Positions 1 to 7,284 of a stretch of 47,001 nucleotides of DNA are shown in pieces (the first letter of the stretch is position 1; every line of letters starts with the position of its first letter). Source of the DNA: an uncultured Clostridia bacterium. Lineage in GTDB: Bacteria; Bacillota; Clostridia; Oscillospirales; Acutalibacteraceae. A model generated the notes under the pieces. It was given only the letters and a program-made list of their open reading frames with translations. It searched no databases and was not told the origin of the DNA. A program made the position numbers and the translations under genes. The stretch is from NCBI GenBank assembly GCA_947166135.1, contig CAMVDB010000009.1, positions 1 through 47,001 on the forward strand, given 5' to 3'.

Positions 1-1217
1 GGCTTGTCCTCGATATCGTAGCTGACCTCGAGCATGCGGTGGATGGTCTTGGCTTCTTCTCCCGTGACCGTCGTCATGCGCTGGGCGGCTCTGCCGGTCG
101 GAGCGCATAAGGTCACCTTCTCGCCGCTCTCCTTCAAGAGCCGGATGATCGCGTTGAGGGTGGTGGTTTTACCGGTGCCGGGTCCTCCCGTGAGGATCAG
201 CAGACCCGTATTCAGCGCCGCGGTGATCGCGTCCTTCTGACGCTTCGCGTATTGTATCCCCGTGCTTTCTTCGATCTGTCTAATCTTTTCCTCAGCGCCG
301 GAGATCTGCATGGCGGGGTAACGCTGCAGCATTTTGATACGCGCCGCGATATAGGCTTCACCGTCGTACAGAGAGGGGAGGAAGATACAGTCCTTCTCAT
401 CGATGGTATCAAAAACAAGGGTGTTGTCCTCGATCATCTCTTTGAGTGCCGATTCACAGGATTCGGGCTCGATCTCCAAGAGGCTCGCGGTGGTATGAAC
501 CAGCTTATCCTGCGGCAGACAGGTGTGACCGTTGAGTCGGTTGTGACTGAGTACAAAGGCGAGCGCCGCCCGTACCCTGACGCGGGAGTCCTTCACGCCG
601 TCGTGGGACAGGGCGATCATATCGGCAGTCTCAAAGGAGATCCCCATCCCTTCTTCACACAGGATGTAGGGATTCTCCTCGATAGAGGCGATGGCGTTGT
701 TGCCGAGCTTCTTCCAGATACGCACCGCGGCGTTCGCGGAGATATTGTAGGCGGCGAGATACACCATCAGCTCGCGGATTCCGATGACGCGTTTAAGCTG
801 TTCGCTGATATCCTGCGCCTTCGTCAGCGAGATTCCCTTGAGCTTTGCGACCCTTTCGGGGTCGGTCTCGAGAACGGTCAGTGTGTCAGAACCGAACTCC
901 GTGACCAGCCGTCGTGCCGTGGAGGGTCCGATCCCTTTGATCGCGCCGCTGGAGAGATATTTGAGGATGCCGTCGAGGTTCTCGGGCATCATGCGCTCAA
1001 ATGCGGTTACCGCGAACTGCTCGCCGTAGGTGGGATGATTCTTGAATACGCCGAAGAGCTTGACCGTTTCGCCCTCGCTGACCAGCGGGATGATACCGGT
1101 CGCGGTGATGAGCGCTTCTTCGCCGCTGAGCTCCAGTACGGTATAGCCGTTTTCTTCGTTACGGTAGATGATCGACTCCACCTGACCGCTTAGTTCAAAT
1201 AACTGTTCGTTAGACAT
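1..1217 (-). CDS. recD2: RecD2-type ATP-dependent DNA helicase, 5' part (runs off window)
   Basis: A reading frame open to the window edge encodes about 405 N-terminal residues of a RecD2-like superfamily 1B helicase (usual length about 740), a 5'-3' DNA helicase of DNA repair in bacteria with or without RecBCD. Visible in order are an OB-like N-terminal domain, helix-hairpin-helix segments (ISSGAIKGIGPSTARRL-like region near residue 95) and the Walker A motif GGPGTGKTTT near residue 343, followed by CAPTGRAAQRM (motif Ia). The start is ATG at 1217 or at 1220; the AGGA upstream is 6 bases from the former and 3 from the latter, so 1217 is preferred. It overlaps the alr stop, so the two are probably cotranscribed. 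The C-terminal helicase half lies outside the window. Confidence 0.9.
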   Translation of the reverse strand, partial: MSNEQLFELSGQVESIIYRNEENGYTVLELSGEEALITATGIIPLVSEGETVKLFGVFKNHPTYGEQFAVTAFERMMPENLDGILKYLSSGAIKGIGPSTARRLVTEFGSDTLTVLETDPERVAKLKGISLTKAQDISEQLKRVIGIRELMVYLAAYNISANAAVRIWKKLGNNAIASIEENPYILCEEGMGISFETADMIALSHDGVKDSRVRVRAALAFVLSHNRLNGHTCLPQDKLVHTTASLLEIEPESCESALKEMIEDNTLVFDTIDEKDCIFLPSLYDGEAYIAARIKMLQRYPAMQISGAEEKIRQIEESTGIQYAKRQKDAITAALNTGLLILTGGPGTGKTTTLNAIIRLLKESGEKVTLCAPTGRAAQRMTTVTGEEAKTIHRMLEVSYDIEDK

Positions 1218-2383
1218 CATTGATCCTGTACGTAATAGCGTTTGTTGTTCTTACCGACGCCGAGCATGACCTCCGCGAGTCCCAGTCCCGAGAAGCGCGA
1301 GAACATGCCGAGGGTGATCCTGCCGCCGAGTAAGGTGACTTCGTCATCATAGCTGACGTCCTTATCCACCTTGACGCACATCATGTTCATGCCGACTGCG
1401 CCGACGACGGGGTACAGCTTACCTTTGATCTCGACGACTCTGCCGCTGCCGTTATGACCGATACCGTTATTATAGCCTACGGGCAGTACTGCGATACGGA
1501 TATCCTCCGTTGCTTCATAGCCTGCGGAATAGCCGATGTGTTCACCTGCCTTGACGTCCTTGAGCTGGATGATATGGGTCTTCATCGAGATCGCGGGCTT
1601 TAATTCGATCTCAACGTCGCGGATGGTTTCGCTTAGGTGGTATTTCTTCTGAAAATGCTTATCTCTCGCGGCACGCAGCTTGTTCTTGATACCGCCGCCG
1701 TAGCTCTCGGGAGAGATATTGTAGCCGTACATCACCAGCCCCATGCGCGTCGCGGTAGCGATCTCATCCTTCGGATGCGCCATCATGGCGATGCCGCTGC
1801 CGAGATGTACCAGCGGAATACGGCTCAGATCGAGCAGGGAAGTCAGCTCCTTGAAACTTGCGGTCTGAGCGTCATAATAGGGGTCGAAGATACCTGCCGT
1901 GGCGTAGTGCTGATAAACGCCCTCCAAGGTATGGATCGAGGCGTCGATCAGGTCAGCCGCCTTCTTCACCTCCTGCTTGTCCTTGAAGCCGAGTCGGTTG
2001 AAGCCCGAGTCGATCTGTAAATGCAGGGAGAAGGCGTGCTTGCAGGGATTCTTCAGAAGCTGTTCGAGGTAATCGAGATCGGGGATCGCCAAGGTCAGGT
2101 TCAGCTCGGCAGCGTCGTCGATACGATCCATCGCGACAGGCTCAAGACAGAGGAGCTTTGCGGACTTGTTATGGCGGCGAAAATCCTCCGCTTCATCCAC
2201 CGAGGATACGGCAAAGTAGCGGATCCCGCCCTCATACAGGGCGTTGACCGACTCGTAGCCGTGACCGTAGGCGTCGCCTTTGACGATACCAATATGGGTC
2301 TTATATTCCGGATATTTCGCGAGCAGCGCTTCGGCATTATGCTTCAAGTTGCTCAGATTGATGATGGTATAGGTGTCAGTCAT
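1217..2383 (-). CDS. alr: Alanine racemase
   Basis: PLP enzyme interconverting L- and D-alanine for peptidoglycan. The 388-residue protein has the family length. The PLP lysine lies in VKGDAYGHG (Lys35), the LYG/MYGYN phosphate-binding region is near residue 225, and the second catalytic tyrosine is in GEHIGYS (about residue 285). The usual PIGYADG and VCMDQ motifs appear as PVGYNNG and VGMNMM, so the enzyme is somewhat divergent but keeps both catalytic residues. The start ATG at 2383 is preceded by GGAGGGTTATC. It is divergent from the murT-like cassette and overlaps recD2 downstream. A TATAAT-like -10 lies upstream at 2464-2469. Related serine racemases (VanT) are larger membrane proteins, so alanine is the likely substrate. 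Confidence 0.88.
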   Translation of the reverse strand: MTDTYTIINLSNLKHNAEALLAKYPEYKTHIGIVKGDAYGHGYESVNALYEGGIRYFAVSSVDEAEDFRRHNKSAKLLCLEPVAMDRIDDAAELNLTLAIPDLDYLEQLLKNPCKHAFSLHLQIDSGFNRLGFKDKQEVKKAADLIDASIHTLEGVYQHYATAGIFDPYYDAQTASFKELTSLLDLSRIPLVHLGSGIAMMAHPKDEIATATRMGLVMYGYNISPESYGGGIKNKLRAARDKHFQKKYHLSETIRDVEIELKPAISMKTHIIQLKDVKAGEHIGYSAGYEATEDIRIAVLPVGYNNGIGHNGSGRVVEIKGKLYPVVGAVGMNMMCVKVDKDVSYDDEVTLLGGRITLGMFSRFSGLGLAEVMLGVGKNNKRYYVQDQ

Positions 2384-2463
2384 GATAACCCTCCGTTATG
2401 TTCGTTGCAGCACAGCCTTGATAAAGGGTGCGGCAATCTAAACAGATATATACATACAGATTA

Positions 2464-2469
2464 ATTATA
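2464..2469 (-). promoter_or_regulatory. Possible -10 box for alr
   Basis: The minus strand reads TATAAT here, 80 bases upstream of the alr start in the divergent spacer. No good -35 is visible at 16-18 bases, so this is a weak call. Confidence 0.35.
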
Positions 2470-2536
2470 TCATGGTGCAATTATTGCTTTCTGCCGTAAG
2501 AGAAAATTAACGAATATTCCGATTTTGTTACAATAC

Positions 2537-2565
2537 TTGAATTTCTTACCGTTTTAGGCTATAAT
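2537..2565 (+). promoter_or_regulatory. Sigma-A promoter of the murT-like cassette
   Basis: TTGAAT (2537-2542), 17-base spacer, TATAAT (2560-2565). It lies 57 bases before the murT-like start and is divergent from alr. Confidence 0.7.
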
Positions 2566-2622
2566 AAGGCGAATTCTTTGTATGATACTATTATTATCAG
2601 TTTTGACAGATAGGAAATGCTT

Positions 2623-3948
2623 ATGAAAAAGTTTCTGACCATTTTGATATGCAAGCTTCTGCGCTTTGTCGGTAAGCTGATTGGCAAGGGCAGCAGTATG
2701 CCCGGACAGGTCGCCTTGAAGCTCTGTCCCGATATCTTAAAGCGCATGGAATTGCCCCGGTACATCATCGCCATCACCGGCAGTAACGGCAAGACCTCTA
2801 CCGTCGAGATGATCGCCCATATCCTGACCCGCGCGGGCAAGTCGGTCGCTTGGAACCGCGAGGGCTCCAACCAGATCGAGGGCGTTACCACGATGGTGCT
2901 CTCCAACGCGACCTTATCCGGCAAGGTCAAGAGCGATATCCTTTTGATCGAGAGCGACGAGCGCTACGCGCGCAAGACGTTCAGCTATATCAATGTGACG
3001 GATTACGTCATCACGAATCTGTACCGCGATCAGCTGACCCGCAACGGTCATCCCGAGTTTGTATTTGACGCGATCGCCGACAGCGTTCACGACGGCACCC
3101 GCCTGATCCTCAACGCCGACGATCCGCTGGTGTCCGTCTTCGGCCACGACAGAGAGAATGTAGTTTGGTTCGGAGCAGACGAGCTTTCCACCGATACCAA
3201 GGAGCTCGACAGCGTCTATAATGACGGCGCTTACTGTCCGATCTGCAAGGCGCCGATGTTCTATACCACTCATCACTACAACCATATCGGACACTATCGC
3301 TGCACCGCCTGCGGCTATCACCGCGAGGATACCGATTTCACCATCACGTCAGTCGATATGAAGAAGGGCGAGCTGGAGATCAACGGCAAATATCATATCT
3401 CCTTAGCACTGAAATCACTCTATAATATCTATAATATTTTAGCGGCGTTCACGGTTGCTTCTCTGGTCGGTATCGACGGGGAAAAGATCGCCCGGGAGAT
3501 GAACGATTATGTGCTGAAAAACGGCAGAGTCATCAACTTTAAGCTCGGCTCTCGCAAGGGTACGCTGCTCACCAGTAAGCACGAGAACAGCGTGTCCTAC
3601 GATCACTCCCTGCGTGTGGCGTGCGCCTGCGAGGGCGGCTGCGACGTACTGATCATCGTAGACGCGATCAGCCGCAAGTACTTCACCGGCGACGTATCGT
3701 GGCTGTGGGACATTGACTTCGAAATGCTCGGCGACGATAATATCCATGAGATCGTACTCGCGGGCACCTACGTCAACGACCTCGCCGCTCGATTCTCTTA
3801 TACCGACATTCCGAAGGATAAGATCCGTCTGTACGAGAGCATAGACGACGCGGTAGGTTACCTCGACAGCGGTCGTAAGGAGTATATCTACGCGATCACC
3901 TGCTTCTCGGATAAAGATAAGTTTCTAGCGGACGTTGAGGAGGTTTAA
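2623..3948 (+). CDS. murT: MurT-like Mur ligase (DUF1727), divergent
   Basis: Member of the MurT family, the ATP-dependent subunit that activates the D-iso-glutamate alpha-carboxyl of lipid II for amidation by GatD. From ATG 2623 it has 441 residues: P-loop GSNGKTS (53-59), the glutamate of LLIESDE (110), a Cys4 zinc ribbon (Cys205, 208, 227, 230) typical of MurT, and a C-terminal domain with SWLWDIDFE (359-367). ATG 2617 also exists, but AGGA (2612-2615) abuts it and is 7 bases from 2623. Motifs that I expect in MurT are altered: the RDQLDRYGE-type loop is RDQLTRNGH (135-143) and the KNPAG-type loop is SKHENSVSY (318-326). It is one base from the gatD-like gene. A different acceptor substrate is possible. 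Confidence 0.8.
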   Translation: MKKFLTILICKLLRFVGKLIGKGSSMPGQVALKLCPDILKRMELPRYIIAITGSNGKTSTVEMIAHILTRAGKSVAWNREGSNQIEGVTTMVLSNATLSGKVKSDILLIESDERYARKTFSYINVTDYVITNLYRDQLTRNGHPEFVFDAIADSVHDGTRLILNADDPLVSVFGHDRENVVWFGADELSTDTKELDSVYNDGAYCPICKAPMFYTTHHYNHIGHYRCTACGYHREDTDFTITSVDMKKGELEINGKYHISLALKSLYNIYNILAAFTVASLVGIDGEKIAREMNDYVLKNGRVINFKLGSRKGTLLTSKHENSVSYDHSLRVACACEGGCDVLIIVDAISRKYFTGDVSWLWDIDFEMLGDDNIHEIVLAGTYVNDLAARFSYTDIPKDKIRLYESIDDAVGYLDSGRKEYIYAITCFSDKDKFLADVEEV

Positions 3949-3949
3949 G

Positions 3950-4660
3950 ATGAAGCTGCTGCATTTATACTACGATATCATGAACCTCTACGGCGATTAC
4001 GCCAATATAAGCGCCGTGAAGCGGATGCTGGAAAAGAGCGGGGAAGAGGTCGCCGTCGATAAGCTCAGCCTGTCTGATGAAGTGACCCTTTCCGACTACG
4101 ACTTCATCTTCATCGGTTCGGGTACCGAGAAGAATCAGAAGGTTGTTTTGAAGGACATCGTAAAGTACAAAGATGCCTTGAAGGATTATATCGAATCCGG
4201 AAAGGTGCTTCTGATGACGGGTAATTCCTTCGAGCTGCTCGGCGACCTGATCACCGACGGTCAGGGTAAAGAGCACAGGGGATTGGGTTATTTCAAGTAT
4301 GAGACCATCGAGAAGAGCGGCGTCCGCATGACGTCCGATATCATCTGCACCGCGTCCTTCCTCGATCGTCCGCTGGTCGGCTTCATCAACAAGTCAAGCG
4401 TGATCTTCGGTATCAACGATACCCTGTTCCATACACAGTTTGGTATCGGCAACTCCGACGACGACAAGACCGAGGGTATCCGTTATAAAAACTACTTCGG
4501 CACACACCTCACAGGGCCCGTATTAATGAAGAATCCTCATTTTCTGACCTATATCACTGCTTTGATCCTCGGCAGAGAGCCCGAAGCAGCACATCTGACC
4601 TACGAGCAAAAAGGCTACGAAACAACCCTGAGAAAGCTCAGCGAGCGCGCTCAGGGATAA
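3950..4660 (+). CDS. gatD: GatD-like class I amidotransferase lacking the catalytic Cys and His
   Basis: Expected partner of MurT: GatD normally releases ammonia from glutamine to amidate lipid II. The 236-residue protein keeps GatD landmarks (LYYDIMNLYGDYANI at 6-20, GSGTEKNQ at 56-63, YKNYFGTHLTGPVLMKNP at 179-196). The nucleophile elbow, normally of the form ICGG(Y/F)QLLG, is instead MTGNSFELLG (89-98) with no cysteine. The catalytic histidine of the FHGP motif is Thr188 (HLTGP). The only cysteine is Cys133, far from the elbow. Start ATG 3950 follows GAGGAGG at 3937-3943; the longer frame from 3935 would place the start ahead of this site. It could be a scaffold or a repurposed binding subunit. 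Fold assignment is confident; function is open. Confidence 0.75.
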   Translation: MKLLHLYYDIMNLYGDYANISAVKRMLEKSGEEVAVDKLSLSDEVTLSDYDFIFIGSGTEKNQKVVLKDIVKYKDALKDYIESGKVLLMTGNSFELLGDLITDGQGKEHRGLGYFKYETIEKSGVRMTSDIICTASFLDRPLVGFINKSSVIFGINDTLFHTQFGIGNSDDDKTEGIRYKNYFGTHLTGPVLMKNPHFLTYITALILGREPEAAHLTYEQKGYETTLRKLSERAQG

Positions 4661-4673
4661 CGGAGGGATAATT

Positions 4674-5702
4674 ATGGCGATGTCGGCTACCAAATGGCTG
4701 ATGAATAAATTCAAGGATATCAACCGCGAACGCTTCGACAAGCATGTTGAGATCATCCATAAAAACACCGGTAAAAGCAAGTTTTACATCCGCATGGATA
4801 TGCTGTGGAATTTCCTCACCCGAGGTACGGGCTACACGGATTACTTCCGCTGTAACTTCATCGAGCTGAATTCCCGCGAGAAGGATACCTTCGCGACCGC
4901 GAAGAAGTTCTATAAGCTGCTTGCATACCTCAACAGTGAGGAATACCTGGTCGTTCTCAACGATAAGCTGATCTTCGACGAGCTGTTCAGAGAATATCTC
5001 GGACGTGATTTCATCAATCTGCAAGTAAGCTCCGTCGATGATTTCAAGGCTTTTCTAAGCGATAAAACGACGGTTTTCGCGAAAGAGAACCACGGAGAGG
5101 GCGGTCACGGCATTACCAAGATCCGCGTCTCGGATATTGCCGACGCCGAAGCGCTTTATCATCAGCTCAGGAAGAACGGTCAGCTGCTCGTAGAAGACGC
5201 AATCATCCAGCATGAGGACTTGAACCAGATCAATCCCTACGTCGTCTGCTCCTTCCGTATCATCACCCTGTACAAGGACGGGAAAGCGACCATGATCGCC
5301 AACGCCATGCGTATCAATCAGGATGAAGCCGAGGTCATCGGCTGTACCAACGACCTGTATTTCAGCATCGGCGCCGACGGTAAGATCGACAGCAACGTCG
5401 TTGATGATTACGGCGAGGTCTACGACACCCATCCCATGACCGGCAAGCGATTCTCGGACGTCTATATCCACGGTGTGCAGGAAGCGTTCGATATGTGCGT
5501 CGAGGCGCATCAGCGCATCCCTCAGGTGCGTTACATCGGCTGGGACGTCGCCTTCTCGGTGAACGGTCCCGTGATGGTTGAGGGCAACGAGTACCCCGGG
5601 TACGGACTTGTCCAGCACTTCAAGCTGCGCGATAAGCGCACCGGTCACCTTAAAGAGATCGCCGACGTTCTCGGCGACGAGTATTATCAGATCAAGCTGT
5701 AA
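4674..5702 (+). CDS. ATP-grasp enzyme, sugar-transfer-associated type
   Basis: 342 residues resembling the family known as sugar-transfer-associated ATP-grasp (PF14397 type). The ATP-binding signature is FAKENHGEGGHGITKI (135-150). Downstream are PYVVCSFRIITLY (188-200), a GWDVAF segment (289-294) and the metal-binding strand VMVEGNEYPGYG (300-311). ATP-grasp enzymes activate a carboxylate as an acylphosphate and join it to an amine or thiol; the substrate here is unknown. A strong GGAGGG precedes ATG 4674. It is third in the cassette with the MurT-like and GatD-like genes, 13 bases after the latter, and is followed directly by a terminator, so the three form a closed transcription unit. A role in cell-envelope building-block modification is inferred from context only. 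Confidence 0.7.
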   Translation: MAMSATKWLMNKFKDINRERFDKHVEIIHKNTGKSKFYIRMDMLWNFLTRGTGYTDYFRCNFIELNSREKDTFATAKKFYKLLAYLNSEEYLVVLNDKLIFDELFREYLGRDFINLQVSSVDDFKAFLSDKTTVFAKENHGEGGHGITKIRVSDIADAEALYHQLRKNGQLLVEDAIIQHEDLNQINPYVVCSFRIITLYKDGKATMIANAMRINQDEAEVIGCTNDLYFSIGADGKIDSNVVDDYGEVYDTHPMTGKRFSDVYIHGVQEAFDMCVEAHQRIPQVRYIGWDVAFSVNGPVMVEGNEYPGYGLVQHFKLRDKRTGHLKEIADVLGDEYYQIKL

Positions 5703-5710
5703 GCAGTATA

Positions 5711-5746
5711 AAAGCTGTCACTCCGTTGCGGAATGACAGCTTTCCT
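5711..5746. terminator. Bidirectional terminator
   Basis: The inverted repeat AAAGCTGTCA (5712-5721) / TGACAGCTTT (5735-5744) lies between the convergent ATP-grasp gene and the small minus-strand gene, with the A and T tracts serving both directions. Confidence 0.75.
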
Positions 5747-6039
5747 TATGCGAGGGAATCCGCGATCTCGATGAAGGGATACTCCCGCTGCATGAGCCTT
5801 GCGATATCATAAGCCGGATCATTTTCCCGACAAACGCAGAGAATACAACTGCCTCTTGTACTTTTGCAGAGTCTCGCCGCCCGCCGTATCCTCAACTCGG
5901 CGTTATCGGCTTTCAGATCGTTCAGTACGATCAGGAGCTCGCCTTTTCCTCTGCAGGACAGGTTCAGCAGCGCCGAGATAAAGGAGCTTAGACCGATGAT
6001 TGCGAAGAATACCAATAGTATCATACAGAATATGTACAT
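5746..6039 (-). CDS. Small membrane-anchored protein of unknown function
   Basis: 97 residues from ATG 6039 (a TTG three bases earlier is possible, but GAGG is 7 bases before the ATG). Residues 1-22 form one hydrophobic helix (YIFCMILLVFFAIIGLSSF). The rest is a small soluble domain with a basic segment (RIRRAARLCKST), cysteines in ILCVCRE and the C-terminus PFIEIADSLA. I do not recognise the family. It is convergent to the ATP-grasp gene and divergent from the DUF1540 gene. The sporulation genes to its right make a sporulation link conceivable, but nothing in the protein shows it. Confidence 0.6.
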   Translation of the reverse strand: MYIFCMILLVFFAIIGLSSFISALLNLSCRGKGELLIVLNDLKADNAELRIRRAARLCKSTRGSCILCVCRENDPAYDIARLMQREYPFIEIADSLA

Positions 6040-6080
6040 CAACTCACCTCACCTTATATTATTAGTTTGATCGTAAATTG

Positions 6081-6110
6081 TGCATGATTCATTCCGTTTT
6101 GACCATACTA
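6081..6110 (+). promoter_or_regulatory. Sigma-G-like (forespore) promoter of the DUF1540 gene
   Basis: TGCATG (6081-6086), 17-base spacer, CATACTA (6104-6110). The -10 equals the Bacillus sigma-G consensus CATAMTA and the -35 fits TGHATR. It sits 40 bases before the start codon. Assignment by consensus only; sigma-F is related and cannot be excluded. Confidence 0.5.
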
Positions 6111-6150
6111 ACCTTACCGGAATACCGGCAATAACTATTGAGGTGACAAG

Positions 6151-6336
6151 ATGTTAAAAGAAAATAACCCGAACCGCTCGATCCACTGCACCGTTGATGA
6201 GTGTAAATACCATTACGGCGAAGATAACTACTGCTCGCTCGACAGTATCATGGTGGGCTCTCATGAGAAGAACCCCACCGACGAGAGCTGCGTAGACTGC
6301 CGCTCCTTCGACTGCGATAAGAGCTGTATGCACTGA
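6151..6336 (+). CDS. DUF1540 cysteine-rich small protein
   Basis: A 61-residue protein with eight cysteines spaced as in DUF1540 (IHCTVDECKYHYGEDNYCSL, then CVDCRSFDCDKSCMH), a probable metal-binding or disulfide-rich module common in spore-forming clostridia. GAGGTGA precedes ATG 6151 at good distance. It has its own terminator at 6346-6372 and a sigma-G-like promoter upstream, so it is a single-gene unit. The position just before the dipicolinate synthase genes fits expression during sporulation. No biochemical function is established that I can name. Confidence 0.82.
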   Translation: MLKENNPNRSIHCTVDECKYHYGEDNYCSLDSIMVGSHEKNPTDESCVDCRSFDCDKSCMH

Positions 6337-6345
6337 TCGCGCACG

Positions 6346-6372
6346 CCTCCCTCTGATGAGGGAGGTTTTTTT
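6346..6372 (+). terminator. Intrinsic terminator after the DUF1540 gene
   Basis: CCTCCCTC (6346-6353), loop TGAT, GAGGGAGG (6358-6365), then a run of seven T. Classical rho-independent form. Confidence 0.9.
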
Positions 6373-6401
6373 CACCTTTTTATGAGGGCTTACATAGTAT
6401 A
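6373..6401 (+). promoter_or_regulatory. Sigma-K-like (mother-cell) promoter of dpaAB
   Basis: CACC (6373-6376), 16-base spacer, CATAGTATA (6393-6401). This matches the sigma-K consensus mACm-N16-17-CATAnnnTA exactly. It starts directly after the preceding terminator and fits the known mother-cell expression of dipicolinate synthase. Confidence 0.65.
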
Positions 6402-6429
6402 TACTGTATTCTTTGATGAGGTGATGGGA

Positions 6430-7272
6430 TTGAAGATTGCAGTCATCGGCGGCGATAAGCGGATGTTATTTGCGGCGAAGGAACTACTGAATGACGGTCA
6501 TAAGGTCTGTATCGCGGGCTTTGACTCATTGTTGAGCCTGTGTGATATTCGGATCACGGATATCGTAACTGCGGTATCGTGGGCGGATATGATCATCCTG
6601 CCTGTTATGCCGGTCAAGGGCGGTTATCTCAACGCGCCGTATACGTCTGATAAAGTCAGGATCGGAGAGCTGCTCCGACTGACCGGTGAGAAGCCGGTGT
6701 TCAGCGGTTCGGCACAGCTTCTGTTGCCGTATAAGCATCACACCCTGTACGATTATTCCGCGCGGGAGGATTTCACCTACCGTAACGCCGAGCTGACCGC
6801 CGAGGGCGCCTTGAGCCTGATCCTCAGCGACTACGAGGGCTCGGTCTGCGGCAGCAATATCCTCGTGACAGGCTACGGCAGGATCGGCAAGCTCCTGTCC
6901 GATATGCTGTATCATTTAGGCGCCGCGGTGAACGTCGCGGCGCGAAAGGACGCCGACCGCGCGCTGATCGGTCTGAAAGGCATGCGAGCCGCTGACTTCC
7001 CCGATATCGATTACGGCGCTTATGATATCATCTTCAATACCGTTCCCGCTCCCGTAATCGGGGCAAAGGCGATCGACAGCATGCGTGAGGATGTGTTCAT
7101 CGTAGACCTCGCGTCCCTTCCCGGCGGCGTAGACTTCAACAGAGCTGGAGAGAGAGGACTCAGCTGTATTCACGCCCTGTCCCTCCCGGGAAGCACGGCG
7201 CCGCTCGCGGCGGGACGCATCATCAAGGATACCATCATGACTATACTGTCCGAGTCAAACAGCTCGGTATGA
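6430..7272 (+). CDS. dpaA: Dipicolinate synthase subunit A
   Basis: DpaA (SpoVFA) with DpaB converts the dihydrodipicolinate-pathway intermediate to dipicolinic acid in the mother cell; the product is pumped into the forespore for heat resistance. The N-terminus KIAVIGGDKRML is the family hallmark, and a second Rossmann motif VTGYGRIGK lies near residue 142. I place the start at TTG 6430, because GAGG (6418-6421) is 8 bases away. ATG 6424 is only 2 bases from it, and the upstream ATG 6382 lies before the sigma-K-like promoter and cannot be used from it. Length about 280 residues is slightly below the Bacillus protein. dpaB follows after 12 bases. Confidence 0.9.
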   Translation: MKIAVIGGDKRMLFAAKELLNDGHKVCIAGFDSLLSLCDIRITDIVTAVSWADMIILPVMPVKGGYLNAPYTSDKVRIGELLRLTGEKPVFSGSAQLLLPYKHHTLYDYSAREDFTYRNAELTAEGALSLILSDYEGSVCGSNILVTGYGRIGKLLSDMLYHLGAAVNVAARKDADRALIGLKGMRAADFPDIDYGAYDIIFNTVPAPVIGAKAIDSMREDVFIVDLASLPGGVDFNRAGERGLSCIHALSLPGSTAPLAAGRIIKDTIMTILSESNSSV

Positions 7273-7284
7273 AGGAGGAAAACG

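Noticed and set aside
252..1193. Long plus-strand open frame over recD2
   Set aside because: It is antisense to the helicase frame, which carries Walker A and helix-hairpin-helix motifs; the plus translation has no recognisable domains.
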